Part shown: piece after piece, positions 1 to 10,873 of the stretch
Position numbering within the stretch: position 1 is the stretch's first letter
Layout of the letters: each line of letters begins with the position of its first letter
Assembly: GCA_030704615.1 (NCBI GenBank)
Contig: CM060734.1
Span: forward strand, 3,596,001 to 3,660,000
From: Takakia lepidozioides
Taxonomy: Eukaryota; Streptophyta; Takakiopsida; Takakiales; Takakiaceae
DNA length: 64,000 bases
Direction: 5' to 3'
Translations under genes and position numbers: made by a program
Notes under the pieces: model-generated
The model's input: only the letters and a program-made list of their open reading frames with translations
Told to the model about the DNA's origin: nothing
The model's database searches: none

Positions 1-510
1 CTCAGCCATGTCAAAAGGTTCCTCCATAGAACCAGTAGTATCAGAATCATCTTCCCCCCTGTGGGCTTTCGGTGCTCTGACCTTCTCGGGAATCCTGCGT
101 GGCACACAGTGTTTGCCCACCATGTCTGGAAGCTTAAACTTTAGAACTTGCATCCATCTCTTGCGAGCAAAATTAGTGTACTCTCATAGCTCCTTGTCCG
201 TATAGGTGAGGGGTGTGCCAACGACCTTGGAACAGTGTAAGTATTTCCTGGCTTCATGTCCCTTATAAAAAAGATCGTCAAGGCCCAAGTTTTCTTTGGC
301 CAAATTGTCCAAAGCAAAATTGAACCAAGAACGAAGTTGGGGATCCTTCTGCAACATGATCCTCACATCATACAGATACGTATGGGGTGGAACTGAAGGT
401 AAGACCCAATGATCCCCAGTGGAATAACTGTGAAATCTCGTCTGCATCTTCTGCTGCTCAATGTGATAGCGTGCAATGAAACAAGCAGCATAGTATAAAC
501 CACAACCCAT
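1..510 (-). pseudogene. Unrecognised coding fragment, open at left window edge
   Basis: A minus-strand reading frame runs from about 510 to the window edge and is interrupted once, by a TGA at 184-186; the same frame stays open on both sides of it (downstream part begins EYTNFARKRW and ends in an acidic stretch with EDDSDTTGSMEE). The protein has aromatic-rich, globular-looking composition (motifs such as LRSWFNFALDNLA and YKGHEARKYL). I do not recognise a family. It lies just downstream of the decayed gypsy element on the same strand, so it may be an extra ORF of that element or an unrelated host gene exon. The single nonsense codon suggests a pseudogene, although an intron around 184 would also remove it. 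Confidence 0.35.
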
Positions 511-894
511 GACCAGGCTAGGTACCTCCTTGGTCTTGGTATAGATGTACCCATGAACAATCTAGAAGGCAATTAATTCCTTCAGCATGGTGCCTACCTT
601 AGACCAGTACCTTGCATTAATGGCCCCGTATTAGTTTCAGTTGATGTACCGGGTAGGTACTTTGACGGCCCTGTTTGTCTTCTTGCATGATGGCGCCCGC
701 TATTGCAATACATGCAATGCAGAGTGCTTTTCCCCTTAGGCCACGTGTTTGAATTCAAGCACTCTCTCGTCTCCCTCTGTCCGCGTGGCATATTCTCCGA
801 GTTTGACTTCCAAACTGTCTTTACACTTACCGGCCACTTTTCTGACGTTAACCCGTGTCCACCTGTCACTGACCCTATGGATTGTGCAACCTGT
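511..894. other. Gene-poor spacer
   Basis: No supported gene. The stretch separates the left-edge fragment from the 3' end of the gypsy pol frame. I looked for a copy of the 5' LTR found at 7.7 kb and did not see one, so the 3' LTR of that element is missing or unrecognisable. Confidence 0.4.
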
Positions 895-1012
895 GTGGGC
901 TGTGTTGGACTGTGACAGGCTATGTCAAACTGTGGTGAGCTGTGATATGCTGTGTCAAACTGTGGTGGGCTGTGATGTGTTGTGTTAAACTATGGTGGGC
1001 TGTGATGGCTGT
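895..1012. repeat. TGTGAC/TGTGGTG minisatellite, locus 1
   Basis: Imperfect ~10 bp units built on GGCTGTGANN and AACTGTGGTG are repeated about ten times. Read on the minus strand they encode the repetitive tail of the gypsy integrase frame (ITAHHSLTQH repeated three times), so the pol frame appears to have run into the repeat. Related arrays occur at 8,345-8,480 and 43,890-45,380. Confidence 0.75.
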
Positions 1013-2293
1013 GTGAACACCCGTGTTTCTGCTATGGCCATACACATTCGGCTTTACGACAAGTGCTTCATGCTCTGTTGGTGTTGCCGGTGTAGGCTGT
1101 GACTGTATCTGTGTTCCAAGATGCAAATCATGCTGCAATGGTTTGTCATGGATACCACTGTATCCCTTCAACTTATTGGCATTGACTCTTCCAAGCATCT
1201 CCTTGTTAATGGTTTGTAACATGGCTGTGTTATTATCATACATCTTCTGTATGACATAAGGTCCTTTCCATGGTGACTTAAGCTTAGAAGCTTTAATCTT
1301 TCCCTTCTTCTGCAACCACAGTACCAAATCTCCAGTCTTTAAAGTCTTCAATTTTCCTTCATCAAACTGATCCTTCCTCTTCATCTGAATTCTGGTCATG
1401 TTATCTGCTGCATCAACGCGTACTTCTTCCACATGATATAATTCATGTTTCCTAACTTTAATTGAATCTTCCAATTCCATTCTCCTTCCCCATTCAGTTC
1501 TCATGGTAGGTAATAAGAATTCTACTGGAAGTAAAGCTTCCATACCATAAACTAATTGGAATGGTGTATACTTGGTGGTGACTTTATATGAAGTCCTATA
1601 TGACCACAAAGCTGTCAACAGCTTTGTATCCCAATCCGTTCTGTTTGCATTGACTATCTTAGCCAAGACAGTGCATAGTATTTTGTTGGTGGCCTCTGCT
1701 TGCCCACTGCCCTGTGGGTAATAGGTTGTACTCTTCCTGTGCACAATCCTGAACTCTTTAGTCAATAGTTCTATGGTCTCATTAATGAAGTGACTTCCCT
1801 GGTCACTGATAAATTCCAAAGGACAGCCAAATCTTGTGAGTATGTTCTCATACATGAACCTTGCTGTGGACTTACCTGTGTTGTCCCTCAGAGCCTTAGC
1901 TTCCACCCACTTTGTAGTATAATCAGTGGCTGTGATTATATACTTGTTATGTGTATTCCTGGCTGGTGGATTAATTGGTCCAACAAAGTCTAGTCCCCAT
2001 TTCTGAAATGGTTCAGTAGGCATCGTAGGATGCAAAGCCATCTTCCCAGATCTTTGCAAAGGTCCTACCCTTTGACACTCATCACAACTCTTGCAATACT
2101 TGTGTACATCCTTGAACAAAGTAGGCCACCAGTAACCTGTAAGTAGTATTTTTCTACTGGTAGTCTCATCTCCAAAATGTCCTTCAGCCACTCCTTTATG
2201 AACTTCTTCCAAAACTTTATTTACTTCATGGTGGTACAAGCATCGTTTAAGAACTCCATCAGGTCCCAGCTTATATAATCTTCCCCCTATCAT
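920..2293 (-). pseudogene. Gypsy-1 integrase
   Basis: About 457 codons are open. The N-terminal zinc-binding region is visible (HYCKSCDEC, CX2C, with upstream histidines in YHHEV and AEGHFGD), followed by the DDE catalytic core: WGLDFVGPI (first Asp), ISDQGSHF (second Asp) and PQGSGQAEATNK (Glu). A basic C-terminal region with KSPWKGPYVI resembles the GPY/F module. The frame ends in ten-residue repeats encoded by the adjacent minisatellite. It would have catalysed cDNA insertion. The domain itself looks intact, but in-frame stops upstream cut it off from RT, and the element has no intact gag, so I call it a pseudogene. No chromodomain is present. Confidence 0.9.
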
Positions 2294-2575
2294 AGTACAT
2301 GGTAAAGCCTTGATAGCTATTCTTTTCCTTTGCTCCTTCCCATAACTGGGTGGGCACTGACCATCAGTAAGGTAATATCTGATTGGCCACTGCCAGTCTA
2401 ACCAATCATCTGCACTTCCCTACACTTCCACTGCAAATAAACTCGTGTCAGGTAGTTGGTCGTCTATTCCCGTGGCGGCCTCTCCTGTTGATAGCCGTGA
2501 CAAGTGATCTGCCACAAAATGCAAACGGCCGGGCTTGTAAACAACTTCGAATTCAAACTCGTGCAAGATTATCAT

Positions 2576-2905
2576 CTATCTTGCTATCCTACCACTTATC
2601 AAAGGCTTGTTCACCAAATAAATCAAAGCTTGATGATCCACATAAAACATAAACTTCCTTCCCAATAGGTAATGCCTGAATTTCTTGACTGCATAAATCA
2701 TTGCCAAAGCTTCTCTTTCAGTAGTGCTATAGTTCCTCTCCGCACTGTTCAACAATCTGCTAGCATAGTACACAGGTGAATCTATGTTTCTTGTGACATT
2801 CTGGGCTAACACAGCTCCCAATGCTTCTCCTGAGGCATCACAGTGTACATGAAATACTACATGCCAGTGAGGATTAATCAGCACAGGTGTAGTTGTTACT
2901 GACAA
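2576..2905 (-). pseudogene. Gypsy-1 RNase H
   Basis: The RNase H domain degrades the RNA strand of the RNA:DNA hybrid. Visible motifs are HCDASGEALGAVL (first Asp), STTEREALAMIYA (Glu) and YVDHQALIYL (third Asp), the usual gypsy spacing. It is in the same frame as RT but cut off by a TAG just upstream (after ...TAECQ), and a second TAG follows SGRIAR where the family normally has Trp (IARW). Beyond that the frame continues with the tether region VVYKPGRLHFVADHLSRL, then another TAG after VEV, before integrase. These single-base nonsense changes show decay without large rearrangement. Confidence 0.88.
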
Positions 2906-2923
2906 TGTAAGTGCTTCAAATGC

Positions 2924-3718
2924 CTATTGACATTCAGCTGTCCATGCAAACACTGCATCCTTCTTCAGAAGCTTGCTCAATGGAGCTGCCATCTGTGCAT
3001 ACCGTCTGACAAACCTTCTATAATAAGTAGTTTGTCCAAGGAACCTCCTTAGACCCTTAACGTTACTTGGTGGTGGTGAGGCTTTAATAGCCTCTGTCTT
3101 TCTAGGATCCACAAGCAGTCCCTTCTTACACACAATGTGTCCCAGTAGTACCCCTAAGTTCACGCAGAAAATACACTTTTCTGGATTCAGACCAAGACCT
3201 CTCATCCTGCATCTGGCCAAACATAACTCCAACTTCTGCAAGTGCTCATTCTTAGAGCTGTACACACTGAAGTAATCTAAGAACACTTGCATGAAATCAT
3301 CCAAATACTCATGGAAAGATTCACTTATCACTCTCTGGAAAGTTGCTGGTGCATTACAAAGTCCAAAAGGCATGACTTTGTATGCATAAGTACCCCAGTC
3401 TGTGATGAAAGCTGTCTTTCCCTGGTCTTCTTCCATCACTTGCACTTGGTTATACCCACTGAAGCCATCCATGAATGAGTACATCTCATGGCCTGCCACA
3501 GTGTCCAGTACAACTTCTGTAAATGGCAAGGGAAAGGGATCTTTCTTTGTACAAGCATTCAATTTTTTATAGTTCACACAAACTCTCAGTTTGCCATTCT
3601 TCTTGGGAACTATCACAATGGGTGACAACCAAGTTGTATACTCTATCGGGTATATGAACTTAGCCTCAGCCAACTTCTTGATCTCTTCCCCAACCTTCTG
3701 TGCATAGTTGGGATTCAT
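2924..3718 (-). pseudogene. Gypsy-1 reverse transcriptase, active site mutated
   Basis: A 264-codon gypsy RT. Fingers and palm motifs are clear: SPIVIVPKKNGKLRVCV, DGFSGYNQV (first catalytic Asp region), MPFGLCNAPATFQR and LGQTTYYRRFV. The metal-binding box, normally [YF]xDD, reads FLDYF: the second aspartate codon has become TAC (plus-strand 3272-3274). Loss of that Asp abolishes polymerisation in known RTs. The frame then ends in TAG. This locus cannot mobilise on its own. Confidence 0.92.
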
Positions 3719-3866
3719 CCTGTACCTTGTTTGTTTGATTGGTACTGACCCTGGTTCCAGTTCAATCTTATTCTGGCAGATCTCAGGGTATCCCTTTCAG
3801 ATCCTCATAGCTCCAAGCAAATACATCTTTGTATTTGATAAACATGCTCTTAGCTTCCTCAAAGAA

Positions 3867-5165
3867 TTATGGCTCCAAGTCAGCCCCTACTTTCACCATT
3901 CTTGGTTCCTCTTCCGTTCCCACATTCACTTTTCTCACCTGCTCTTCAGCTGTGATTGTCCATCCAACCACTACTTCATCCTGTAGACTCACAGTGGCTG
4001 GTTCCTCTAGGATTTCTATTTCTCCCTCTCTTTCTTCATAGAAATGTGGTGGGTAACTACTTGTTTCCCCCTCAATTGGTGTTGCTGTTACTGCACCACA
4101 GCAGATACCTTTAAAGCAACTCAGGCCTCCCAGTTGCATTTCTGCAACCTGCCCCCACTCTGGGTGTGCAGCAAACAGGGTAGCTTCCTGCTCCTCATCA
4201 AGTCTTCCCCTCCAGTCATACTCTCTGACTTCACGAGGTCTTCTGGTAGCAGGTAGCCTACTCGATTTCTTAGTGGTGACCTGTATCTTGTGCTTCCCAT
4301 CATGCACAGTCAGTAACTGGGAATTCCAGTCATGGAATACCCTGGCCTGTTTCAGCCATGGTTGTCCCAGCAATAAGGAGTAAGCTTCCATAACATCATC
4401 CATTTTCAACACAGTCACTGTGATCTTAAAGATCTTATTCTGAATCTGTTTCTTAACTCCTCTTATCAAGCCTAATGGTTGTACACTCCTTTGATCTGCC
4501 ATTGTTACTGTGAATGGGGCTGGTTTCATGTTACTTAGACCAAGCTTCTGCCTTAATTGGTCTGTCATAATATTCACTCCTGAGCCTCCATCTATCAGTA
4601 CATCAGTCAAGTCTGTGCTTCCAATTCTCAATTGGATTACTGGCATAGAATCATCAAAGTCCATGACTGTTTCTCGCCCTTCAGGCTTCACATTATAACT
4701 TGTCACCTTGCTGTTCAGGTCTGTGTTCTCTGTCACATGAGCAATCTGATTGATTGCTTGATACAGCCTGTGCCTACAATGAGGTGCCACAGCCAATAGC
4801 TGTCCAATGGTAATCTCAGCTTTGGACTGGCATATTACTTCAGCCAAAGTCCCTTCATTACCCTGCACTTGTGAAGCCTCCTGCTTCACTTTCTCTTCAC
4901 CTTTTTCATCATCTCCTTCAGAGTCAGAAGAATCTGCCATAGGGATATCAGTATTCTTCTGCATTTCCCTTATGGTATCAGCCACTTCCTTGTGCAGTTC
5001 CTTCTCATCTCTCCAAGCCTCATCATCTTCAGGCACATCACTGCCATCTTCATTAACATCTTCTTCCTCATCCACTGGAGGTATTAGTTTAGTTTTGCTT
5101 CTGGTCACTATCATTGTACTTACTTCTGGTACAAAACATGGCCTAACCATGTGAGCTGCCACCAC
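3867..5165 (-). pseudogene. Gypsy-1 aspartic protease region
   Basis: A 432-codon frame. The N-terminal third is acidic and low-complexity (EEEDVNEDGSDVPEDDE, SSDSEGDDEKGEEK). The retropepsin-like domain follows, with the active-site motif VLIDGGSGVNIM (D-G-G-S in place of D-T/S-G, common in plant gypsy elements) and the downstream LLGQPWLKQARV segment. Its role would be to process the Gag-Pol polyprotein. It lies in a different frame from the zinc-knuckle segment upstream and from RT downstream, so at least two frameshifts separate the domains. Confidence 0.85.
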
Positions 5166-5175
5166 TGGGCCTTCA

Positions 5176-5412
5176 TCACAGAGTTCTCATCTCATTTTGG
5201 TGTCTGATCCAGAATGGACAGGCTGCTTTGCGATGTCCTGCCTGGTTACAATAGTAACACAGTTCTTCACCATTGGGTCCTCGCCCTTGGTCTATTCTGG
5301 GATTATTTCTATAATCATGATTCCCTGGCTGGTAATTCCCCCTTGGATTACCCTGATAGTTGCCTCTGGGATTGTCTTGGTAATTACCTCTTGGATTACC
5401 TCTCCCTGCCAT
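5176..5412 (-). pseudogene. Gypsy-1 nucleocapsid segment with NPRGNYQ repeats
   Basis: A short open segment with three to four NPRGNYQ heptads followed by a CCHC zinc knuckle CYYCNQAGHRKAAC (CX2CX4HX4C). Both features are typical of RNA-binding nucleocapsid tails of Gag. It is out of frame with the gag piece above (5,493-5,927) and with the protease below. Confidence 0.8.
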
Positions 5413-5492
5413 TCCATTGTTATATCCACCAGGCCTACCATAGTGGTCCTGATCATTGTTTCTTCTTGGCTAGGGCTGCACTTGATGCACCC

Positions 5493-6323
5493 TCACTTGA
5501 CTAGGTTCTCTTGCAGCTGTCCTTCTGTTGTAATAACAATTCTCAGTAGAATGGTTATCCATTTTACAGATAGTACAGTGTTTCTCTTCATGTGGCATTC
5601 AGCTGTGGTATGGCCTTCATTTTGGCATTTTGCACACCAAACACCCTTCCTCCAATGTGTTACAGCCTTTGTGGCATACTTCTTCAAGATTTCCTCCAGT
5701 CTTTTCTCATAGTTGTCCCTCTTCAATTTTTCTTTCTTCTTGCTCTTCCTCTTGAGCTCTTGCTCTTCTTCCTCATCTGACTCATCCTCAGAGTCCTCAT
5801 CATCCCTTTTATCCCTTCTGAGCATTCCCAATTGCTCAATTCTGTTAGCTATTTCAAATGCCTCATCCACTGTATTATGGGGTAGCATATCCACTTTCTT
5901 TTGTAATTCAGGTCTTAGTCCACTCACAAACCAGGTCTTCTGTAACCCTGGTGCTCATACAACAGCTAGCTTTTTCATCATTAACTCCATCTTTTCCATG
6001 TACTCTTCAACAGTTTCATGCTTCTTTTGCTTTAACTGTTGTAAACTCCCATACACTTCATCCTCAATTTTGCTTGTCCTGAACCTGTTTCGGAATGCTG
6101 TACTAAGGCCATTCCAGGTTAGGAAATGATTATTAGGAAATCTTCCATACCATTCACTTGCTTTCTTGATAAGTGAAAAAGGAAACAGTCTCATCTTGGC
6201 ATCATCGCCATTCTCATTGTTCACAATACACATGTGCTCAAATTGGCTGATGTGTACATCAGGATCTCCTTTCCCTGCATATATTGGAAAATGTGGTTTT
6301 GCCCGTGTTGGAGGTACCACCAT
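5493..6323 (-). pseudogene. Gypsy-1 Gag (capsid and first zinc knuckle)
   Basis: Two same-frame open pieces (6323-5955 and 5927-5493) split by one in-frame stop. The first contains the retrotransposon Gag core: HFPIYAGKGDPDVHISQFE, KMRLFPFSLIKKASEWY and FLTWNGLSTAFRNRF, the standard W-Y and F-x-x-F pattern of plant gypsy Gag. The second has an acidic run (DDEDSEDESDEEEEQEL), a basic run and a CCHC knuckle CAKCQNEGHTTAEC. Gag would form the virus-like particle. Confidence 0.87.
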
Positions 6324-6459
6324 CCGTGGCCCTACACCCTGCCCACTGACAGGTGCTGGTCCTCCTGTTGGTGCTGGTCCTTGAGGACCTGCAATTGTAG
6401 TGGTGGAACTCCCACCAGGTGTTGGCCCTTGAGCACTCCCTGCTACTGGCCCTCTATAC

Positions 6460-7463
6460 TTACAGTATCCCCAGCTCCAGTTGCACTACTTCCCACACTC
6501 CTGTCCCCCCAGAGCCAGATCCAAGCTGCCCGCAGCCTGATCCCCCTGAGCCGACACCTCGTTGGCCTGATTCAAGTCCTTCACTTGATCCAGGTCCAAC
6601 AGGTTGGGATGTCCTAGTGGTAGTCTCAACCTCAACTGTTGGGTCTACTTCTTCATACTCTTCATCTTCCAAATTTTTCTCTCTGTTTTCATCTTCCAAG
6701 TTCTTCTCTTGGATTTCCTCTTCCTCACTCATATAACTCAATTGAAGTGGTGTTGGAGGGTCTGAACTCTCCGTTGGCTCTGCCACATCATCCTCTCCTT
6801 CTTTGTCTTGTGCTTCAGAAACTGGAGTTCCTGCTTTTGGTGTTCCATGCCAACTCTGATCAAAGATTTCTGTCAAATCCTTAATCCAGGGATGTACCTC
6901 AGATCTTTCCCCTTGTGGCTGATCTTCTTCATGTATCAAATCCCTTAATCTTTCTTGTAAAGAATAAGAACGAGTGGCATCCAACTCTGGTTCTTCCGGT
7001 ATGGGTGATGTACTCTCTGGTCTTAATGGTGTGAGAAGTCTAGATGATTCCCCTATGTCTATTCCTCTCTCCCAAAGATATGGATAATTAGCTTTCAAAT
7101 AACTTTCTCTTTTTGCTGAATATCTGTGGAGTCTAGCTTCTCTTTCATCACTCATGTCCCATGTCTTTCATATCTTTAATGAGGCAATAACCAAAACTCT
7201 CTTCTGTAGTATCTCTCGTATATGCTTGGATTTCATTCAAGCATTAATGCACATTTTGCTATACTAGAAGTCTCCTTTACCATATAACCATATGGCAAGC
7301 ACGTCTGAAAAGCTGTTCTTGGTGTAAGTTTGATCCACAGGATATCCTTAGGAATCCAATTCTTTACCGGTACAAGTTCTTCATGCATATGAGTGTAAAA
7401 ATTCAATTTCCGTTCCTCCCAGCCTTCAAACTCCACTCGTTTAATGGATAACAATGCTATCAC
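6460..7463 (-). pseudogene. Gypsy-1 N-terminal Gag leader region
   Basis: Two open pieces (7463-7233 and 7155-6460). The second is low-complexity, rich in Glu, Ser, Pro and Gly (EEEEIQEKNLEDENREK; repeated GSGSG-type tail), consistent with the disordered N-terminal extension of plant gypsy Gag. It changes frame before the capsid core near 6,400. I recognise no enzymatic domain. Its position between PBS and capsid is the main reason to assign it to gag. Confidence 0.6.
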
Positions 7464-7700
7464 ATAAACCAGTGTTGGTAATCAACTTGCTCTCCCGCTA
7501 CAAGCCACTTGATATATCTTTATCACTCCAATCAGCATCATGCACTCTCTTAAGAATGTTTTCTTTGCAACCGTCTGGCAATTCCAAGAACCTCTGAAAG
7601 AATTGTTTGGACAATCTTTCTTTCTCAGTTCCACAGGGAATTTGAGTCACATCAAATTCTTTGATTCTCCAACCACCATGAACCCTGTTCTTGACCCAGT

Positions 7701-7718
7701 TCCCCAGTATGGTCGCCA
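7701..7718 (-). promoter_or_regulatory. Gypsy-1 primer binding site
   Basis: On the minus strand this reads TGGCGACCATACTGGGGA, starting with TGG (pairs with the tRNA CCA end) and resembling the TGGCGCC..GGGGA PBS of many plant gypsy elements. It sits 2 nt inside the LTR end (...CTCGACA-TT-TGG). Confidence 0.7.
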
Positions 7719-7720
7719 AA

Positions 7721-8340
7721 TGTCGAGCGGCTTTTACTCACCCATCCCTTTGCTATCCGAGGTGCGAACTCCAAGATAGAAGAGTTGGATATCTCTAAGC
7801 ACTCAGCCCGCTCAGAACAATCAGTCATGACCTACAACTAGTGTATCATGGGAGTGCTTCCTATTTGTATTCCTTCTTACCTTCATGTCAGCAAGTTACC
7901 TTACTATTTATATTTAAGTATCAGATTGCTTCAGCAATCCAGGTTCCAATCACCCATCCATTCATTCCACAGCTTCACTCAAGTCTCTCTACACAGCGTG
8001 AGTATGGAATATGTATCAGATTAAGATCTATCAAGTATCAGGCCGAAGCCATGGTGTCTCTAGTCTGCTCTATAGTACAACTCTACAGCTTGCATGTATC
8101 AAGCATCATCTCCTCGTACGTGTAATCTCCATCCCCTGTGCTCCAAGATTGTCCTCTCCGCTTGACCTCCTTCCGTGATGTACAGGTCGTGATCCCCGAA
8201 GTGTCCTCTCCCCATTGCTACTCTGCCTTTTCTACCTGCAAGCTGTTCTAACTACCTAACTAACTAACTATCATCCAGACATAATACACGTTCCCTCTGC
8301 AGATGTCATTCCCACACAGTCGTTCCCTGCCATGGTAATC
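7721..8340 (-). repeat. Gypsy-1 5' LTR (upper limit estimated)
   Basis: The inner end is well defined: the LTR terminates in ...CGACA two bases before the PBS (plus strand begins TGTCGAGC at 7721). A TATA box reads ATATAAATAG on the minus strand at 7904-7913, which places U3 above and R/U5 below. No partner LTR is in the window, so the outer boundary cannot be set; 8,340 is where the minisatellite begins. Confidence 0.55.
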
Positions 8341-8344
8341 GTTC

Positions 8345-8480
8345 TCTGTGAATGTTGTGACGGGCTGTGCCAAACTGTGTCAGCTGTGACTGGATGTGAC
8401 GGATTGTGTCGGGCTGTGACTGGTTGTGTCGGACTGTGATAGACTGTGTCAGGCTGTGTCTAACTGTGTAAGCCTGTGTA
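8345..8480. repeat. TGTGAC minisatellite, locus 2
   Basis: About a dozen degenerate ~10 bp units of the form GGCTGTGACN / GGATTGTGTC. Same family as 895-1012 and 43,890-45,380, here next to the gypsy-1 LTR. Confidence 0.75.
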
Positions 8481-8639
8481 CCACCCCTAAAGCCTGTGTT
8501 GATCTAAGTCTACTATCCGTAAGTTTGCGCAAAAATTAAGGGTACCCCACAGAACCCGTAAAACTGTCTAAGTCCCAGATAGCCCTCTAACAGGGAGCTC
8601 ACATCGACCTTAGTTGTGACCCTGTGGAGGACGATGTCA

Positions 8640-9418
8640 TCTTAATTACGTGGATTCCACCAGGACATTGAAGAGGTCAAATGGTGTACCCTGGAGAGGT
8701 GCACGCGAAAAATCCCCGCTTTCTTGCAGACACTTATAGAGACATGCAGCAGACACGGTGGCGGGGTGGTGGACATATCCATAGGCACAGGTAAGCTCGC
8801 TGTTTTGCCCATTTGCTTATATGCAATTGCATCAATTTTCTTCCCTTGCATCCTAATTTTTTGGGTTGTCTTGCAGGTGGATCTTTCTATGCCTGCAAGT
8901 GCGCAGGCAGACACTTCTTTGGCAGGGAGGGGGATATCGAGCTGTTTTCGAATGAGCTTGCACAGTTGTGCGAGGCCTCAACATCCGGGGCTCGCACAAC
9001 AGACAATGCTGACCCCGAGGATCTTGTTGTCGACTCGGATTTTGAGTGTGAGTAAGTTGTGCTTTTGGTCAAGTGTATAGGTGGTGCTTTGGCTTTTATG
9101 GGTAATTAATCTTTCATTCCAGTGCATTTTCTTTCTGACATCTAACACGATTCTAGGTTGGCTCTTTGCAGAGCATCGCACAGCTCATCACCTCCACCCT
9201 CCCATTTGCAGGCATATGACTTCTTTCCAAGTCCACCCCATGAATTCCGCTTGCCTGTGTATGTGGAGGCATGCGTACGAATAATGTCCCAGCAAGCGAC
9301 CTGCGCTCCTCCAAGTGCGGGGTATCGCAGAAAACAACGTGGCCATCAAGCTAGCATATTTGTGGATGACATTGCTAGCGTGTCGGGAGATAGTTCCTCT
9401 GGCAGCTCAGGTTGTTGA
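8640..9418 (+). pseudogene. Beta-class amino-methyltransferase-like gene, broken 3' part (copy 1)
   Basis: Exon pieces end at 8790 (donor CACAG|GTAAGC), resume at 8877 (TTGCAG|) and end at 9047 (GAGT|GTGAGT), with a last exon from about 9172 to a stop near 9418. Across the first intron the protein reads VVDISIGTG|GSFYACKCAGR, the AdoMet-binding motif I of N4/N6 DNA-methylase-like proteins, followed by FFGREGDIELF, the acidic position after strand 2. Just upstream, KNPRFL and LQTLIETC match motif X but lie in two frames: one extra T breaks them. The last exon ends acidic and Ser-rich (DDIASVSGDSSSG). The locus matches the copy at 26.5-27.6 kb in motif order and in the GTGAGT donor position. 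The catalytic half is absent here. Confidence 0.55.
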
Positions 9419-10228
9419 GACAGTTCTTGAACATTGGCTAAATAAATGGTGTTTTGGAATGGGTCTAATGGCATTGTAAGGAACTATCTTTTTAATCCCG
9501 CTTTAAGCCTACACACAACCAATGAAAAACCTGCCATCGGCTCCAAGCTCCCATTTCACAGAAGTATTAATGAAGTTTCCCAACCTTCACTTGTCTATCA
9601 GTCCTTCTCCCTCAACGATCCCAATGTAGACATGCCGAGGATTAAGGAGCTGATTAATAAACAGAGGGTCGAAAACTACATCGCCATTGATGCGCATTGT
9701 CAACCTGCCACCCTCCTCAACCTGTCGACGTCATGCCAGTACTCATCCTGTTTTCACAATGGAATAGGGAGTGCTCTCAGGTGTACCTCAAGTGCGCAAT
9801 GATAAAACACATGCATCCTTCACAAGATCGCAGAGCCAATTTAGGGATTTCGTATGAGATGGATGGAAATTATCATTCATTCATTTGTAGATGAAATTTG
9901 GGGGAGGATGGACTTCAATGGTCATTTTGCATTTTCATTCAAAGCCAACAATCACATCAATCATGCACATTAATATTTGCATTCGGACATGTATTCATCC
10001 AAATTTGTGCGTTTCATTTGTGGGAAATATAGGACAAGGGCTCGCATTTGCACAACTCAATTCCGCGGAAATAGGCCTCCGGAGGCATTGACATCCGCGG
10101 TTATAGGCCCCAGGGCGCAGGATGCAGAATTTGGCGTGAGCAGATTTCTACTCACGGCAGATTCTGCTCACGTGAGCGGCTCACGATCTAGCATCCCCCC
10201 CAGCTTACTACTCTACATCATACCCAAA
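9419..10228. other. Intergenic, no gene recognised
   Basis: Short open frames occur on the plus strand (for example 9446-9802) but show no family motif, no repeat and no splice pattern I can support. Probably 3' flank of the methyltransferase-like relic. Confidence 0.3.
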
Positions 10229-10256
10229 CCCCCCCCCCCCCCCCCCCCCCCCCCCC
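10229..10256. repeat. Poly-C tract (28 C)
   Basis: An uninterrupted run of 28 cytosines. It could fold as an i-motif, with a G-quadruplex on the other strand, and is prone to length error in sequencing. Confidence 0.95.
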
Positions 10257-10873
10257 ATTTTGCAAGTCTGCTTATGCACCATCGCTAACTGGACATCTGT
10301 GAATGGGAATCCTGTCTTGACAGGGTACAAGCACACTACACCAACAAATTCCCAGCATGCAGATGCTCGAGCACCACATACTCGCTGCATTCACCAATCT
10401 AAACCCAGGTGCAAACCTATTACCCCCATGTTCGAAGGTAAACTCCATCTTTCAACACAACCTTTAGGCGTCTTAATTCCCCCAACCAGGCATGTGCTCC
10501 AATAACCCATCGCTCTTCACCAAAGTTACTATTCTCAAAGCCACTCTCTGGCCCTACACCATGACTATCCCCTTTGCTTCTATCACCAATTCCCTACTTA
10601 TAATCCCCCCAATATGGGATCTCTTACACTACACCTCTATCACAATACTCACCTGATACTATCACTATTTTTATGATCAATCAGCTGACTACCTCTAACA
10701 TATACCCTGCCTCACACCCACCTAGCCCATACACCCCACTATTACCTCCCTTGTTCCAATTCCTCTCCCTATACAAGGCCTCACAAAGGGACGGGCTCTG
10801 GTCGTACTATCGCAACATGTTGCACTGCAGGTTCCCCGAATACTTGGAGCTGTAGCAGACTAGAGCCTCGCCA

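Larger units (their letters stand above)
895..8100 (-). mobile_element. Decayed Ty3/gypsy LTR retrotransposon (gypsy-1)
   Basis: On the minus strand, from high to low coordinates: 5' LTR, primer binding site, gag with two zinc knuckles, aspartic protease, reverse transcriptase, RNase H and integrase, the standard gypsy order. Gag and protease pieces change frame several times (frames switch near 6,400, 5,450 and 5,170), and pol, although in one frame throughout, carries in-frame stops at the RT/RNase H boundary, after RNase H and before integrase. RT has lost a catalytic aspartate. No 3' LTR is visible. The element is therefore a non-functional relic, still long enough to show its full gene order. 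The upper limit of the LTR is an estimate. Confidence 0.9.

Noticed and set aside
7498-7719. Minus-strand frame beginning MATILGNWVK as a Gag start
   Set aside because: Its first codons are the primer binding site (TGGCGACCATACTGGGGA) read as protein. It may extend into gag but its start is not a real one.
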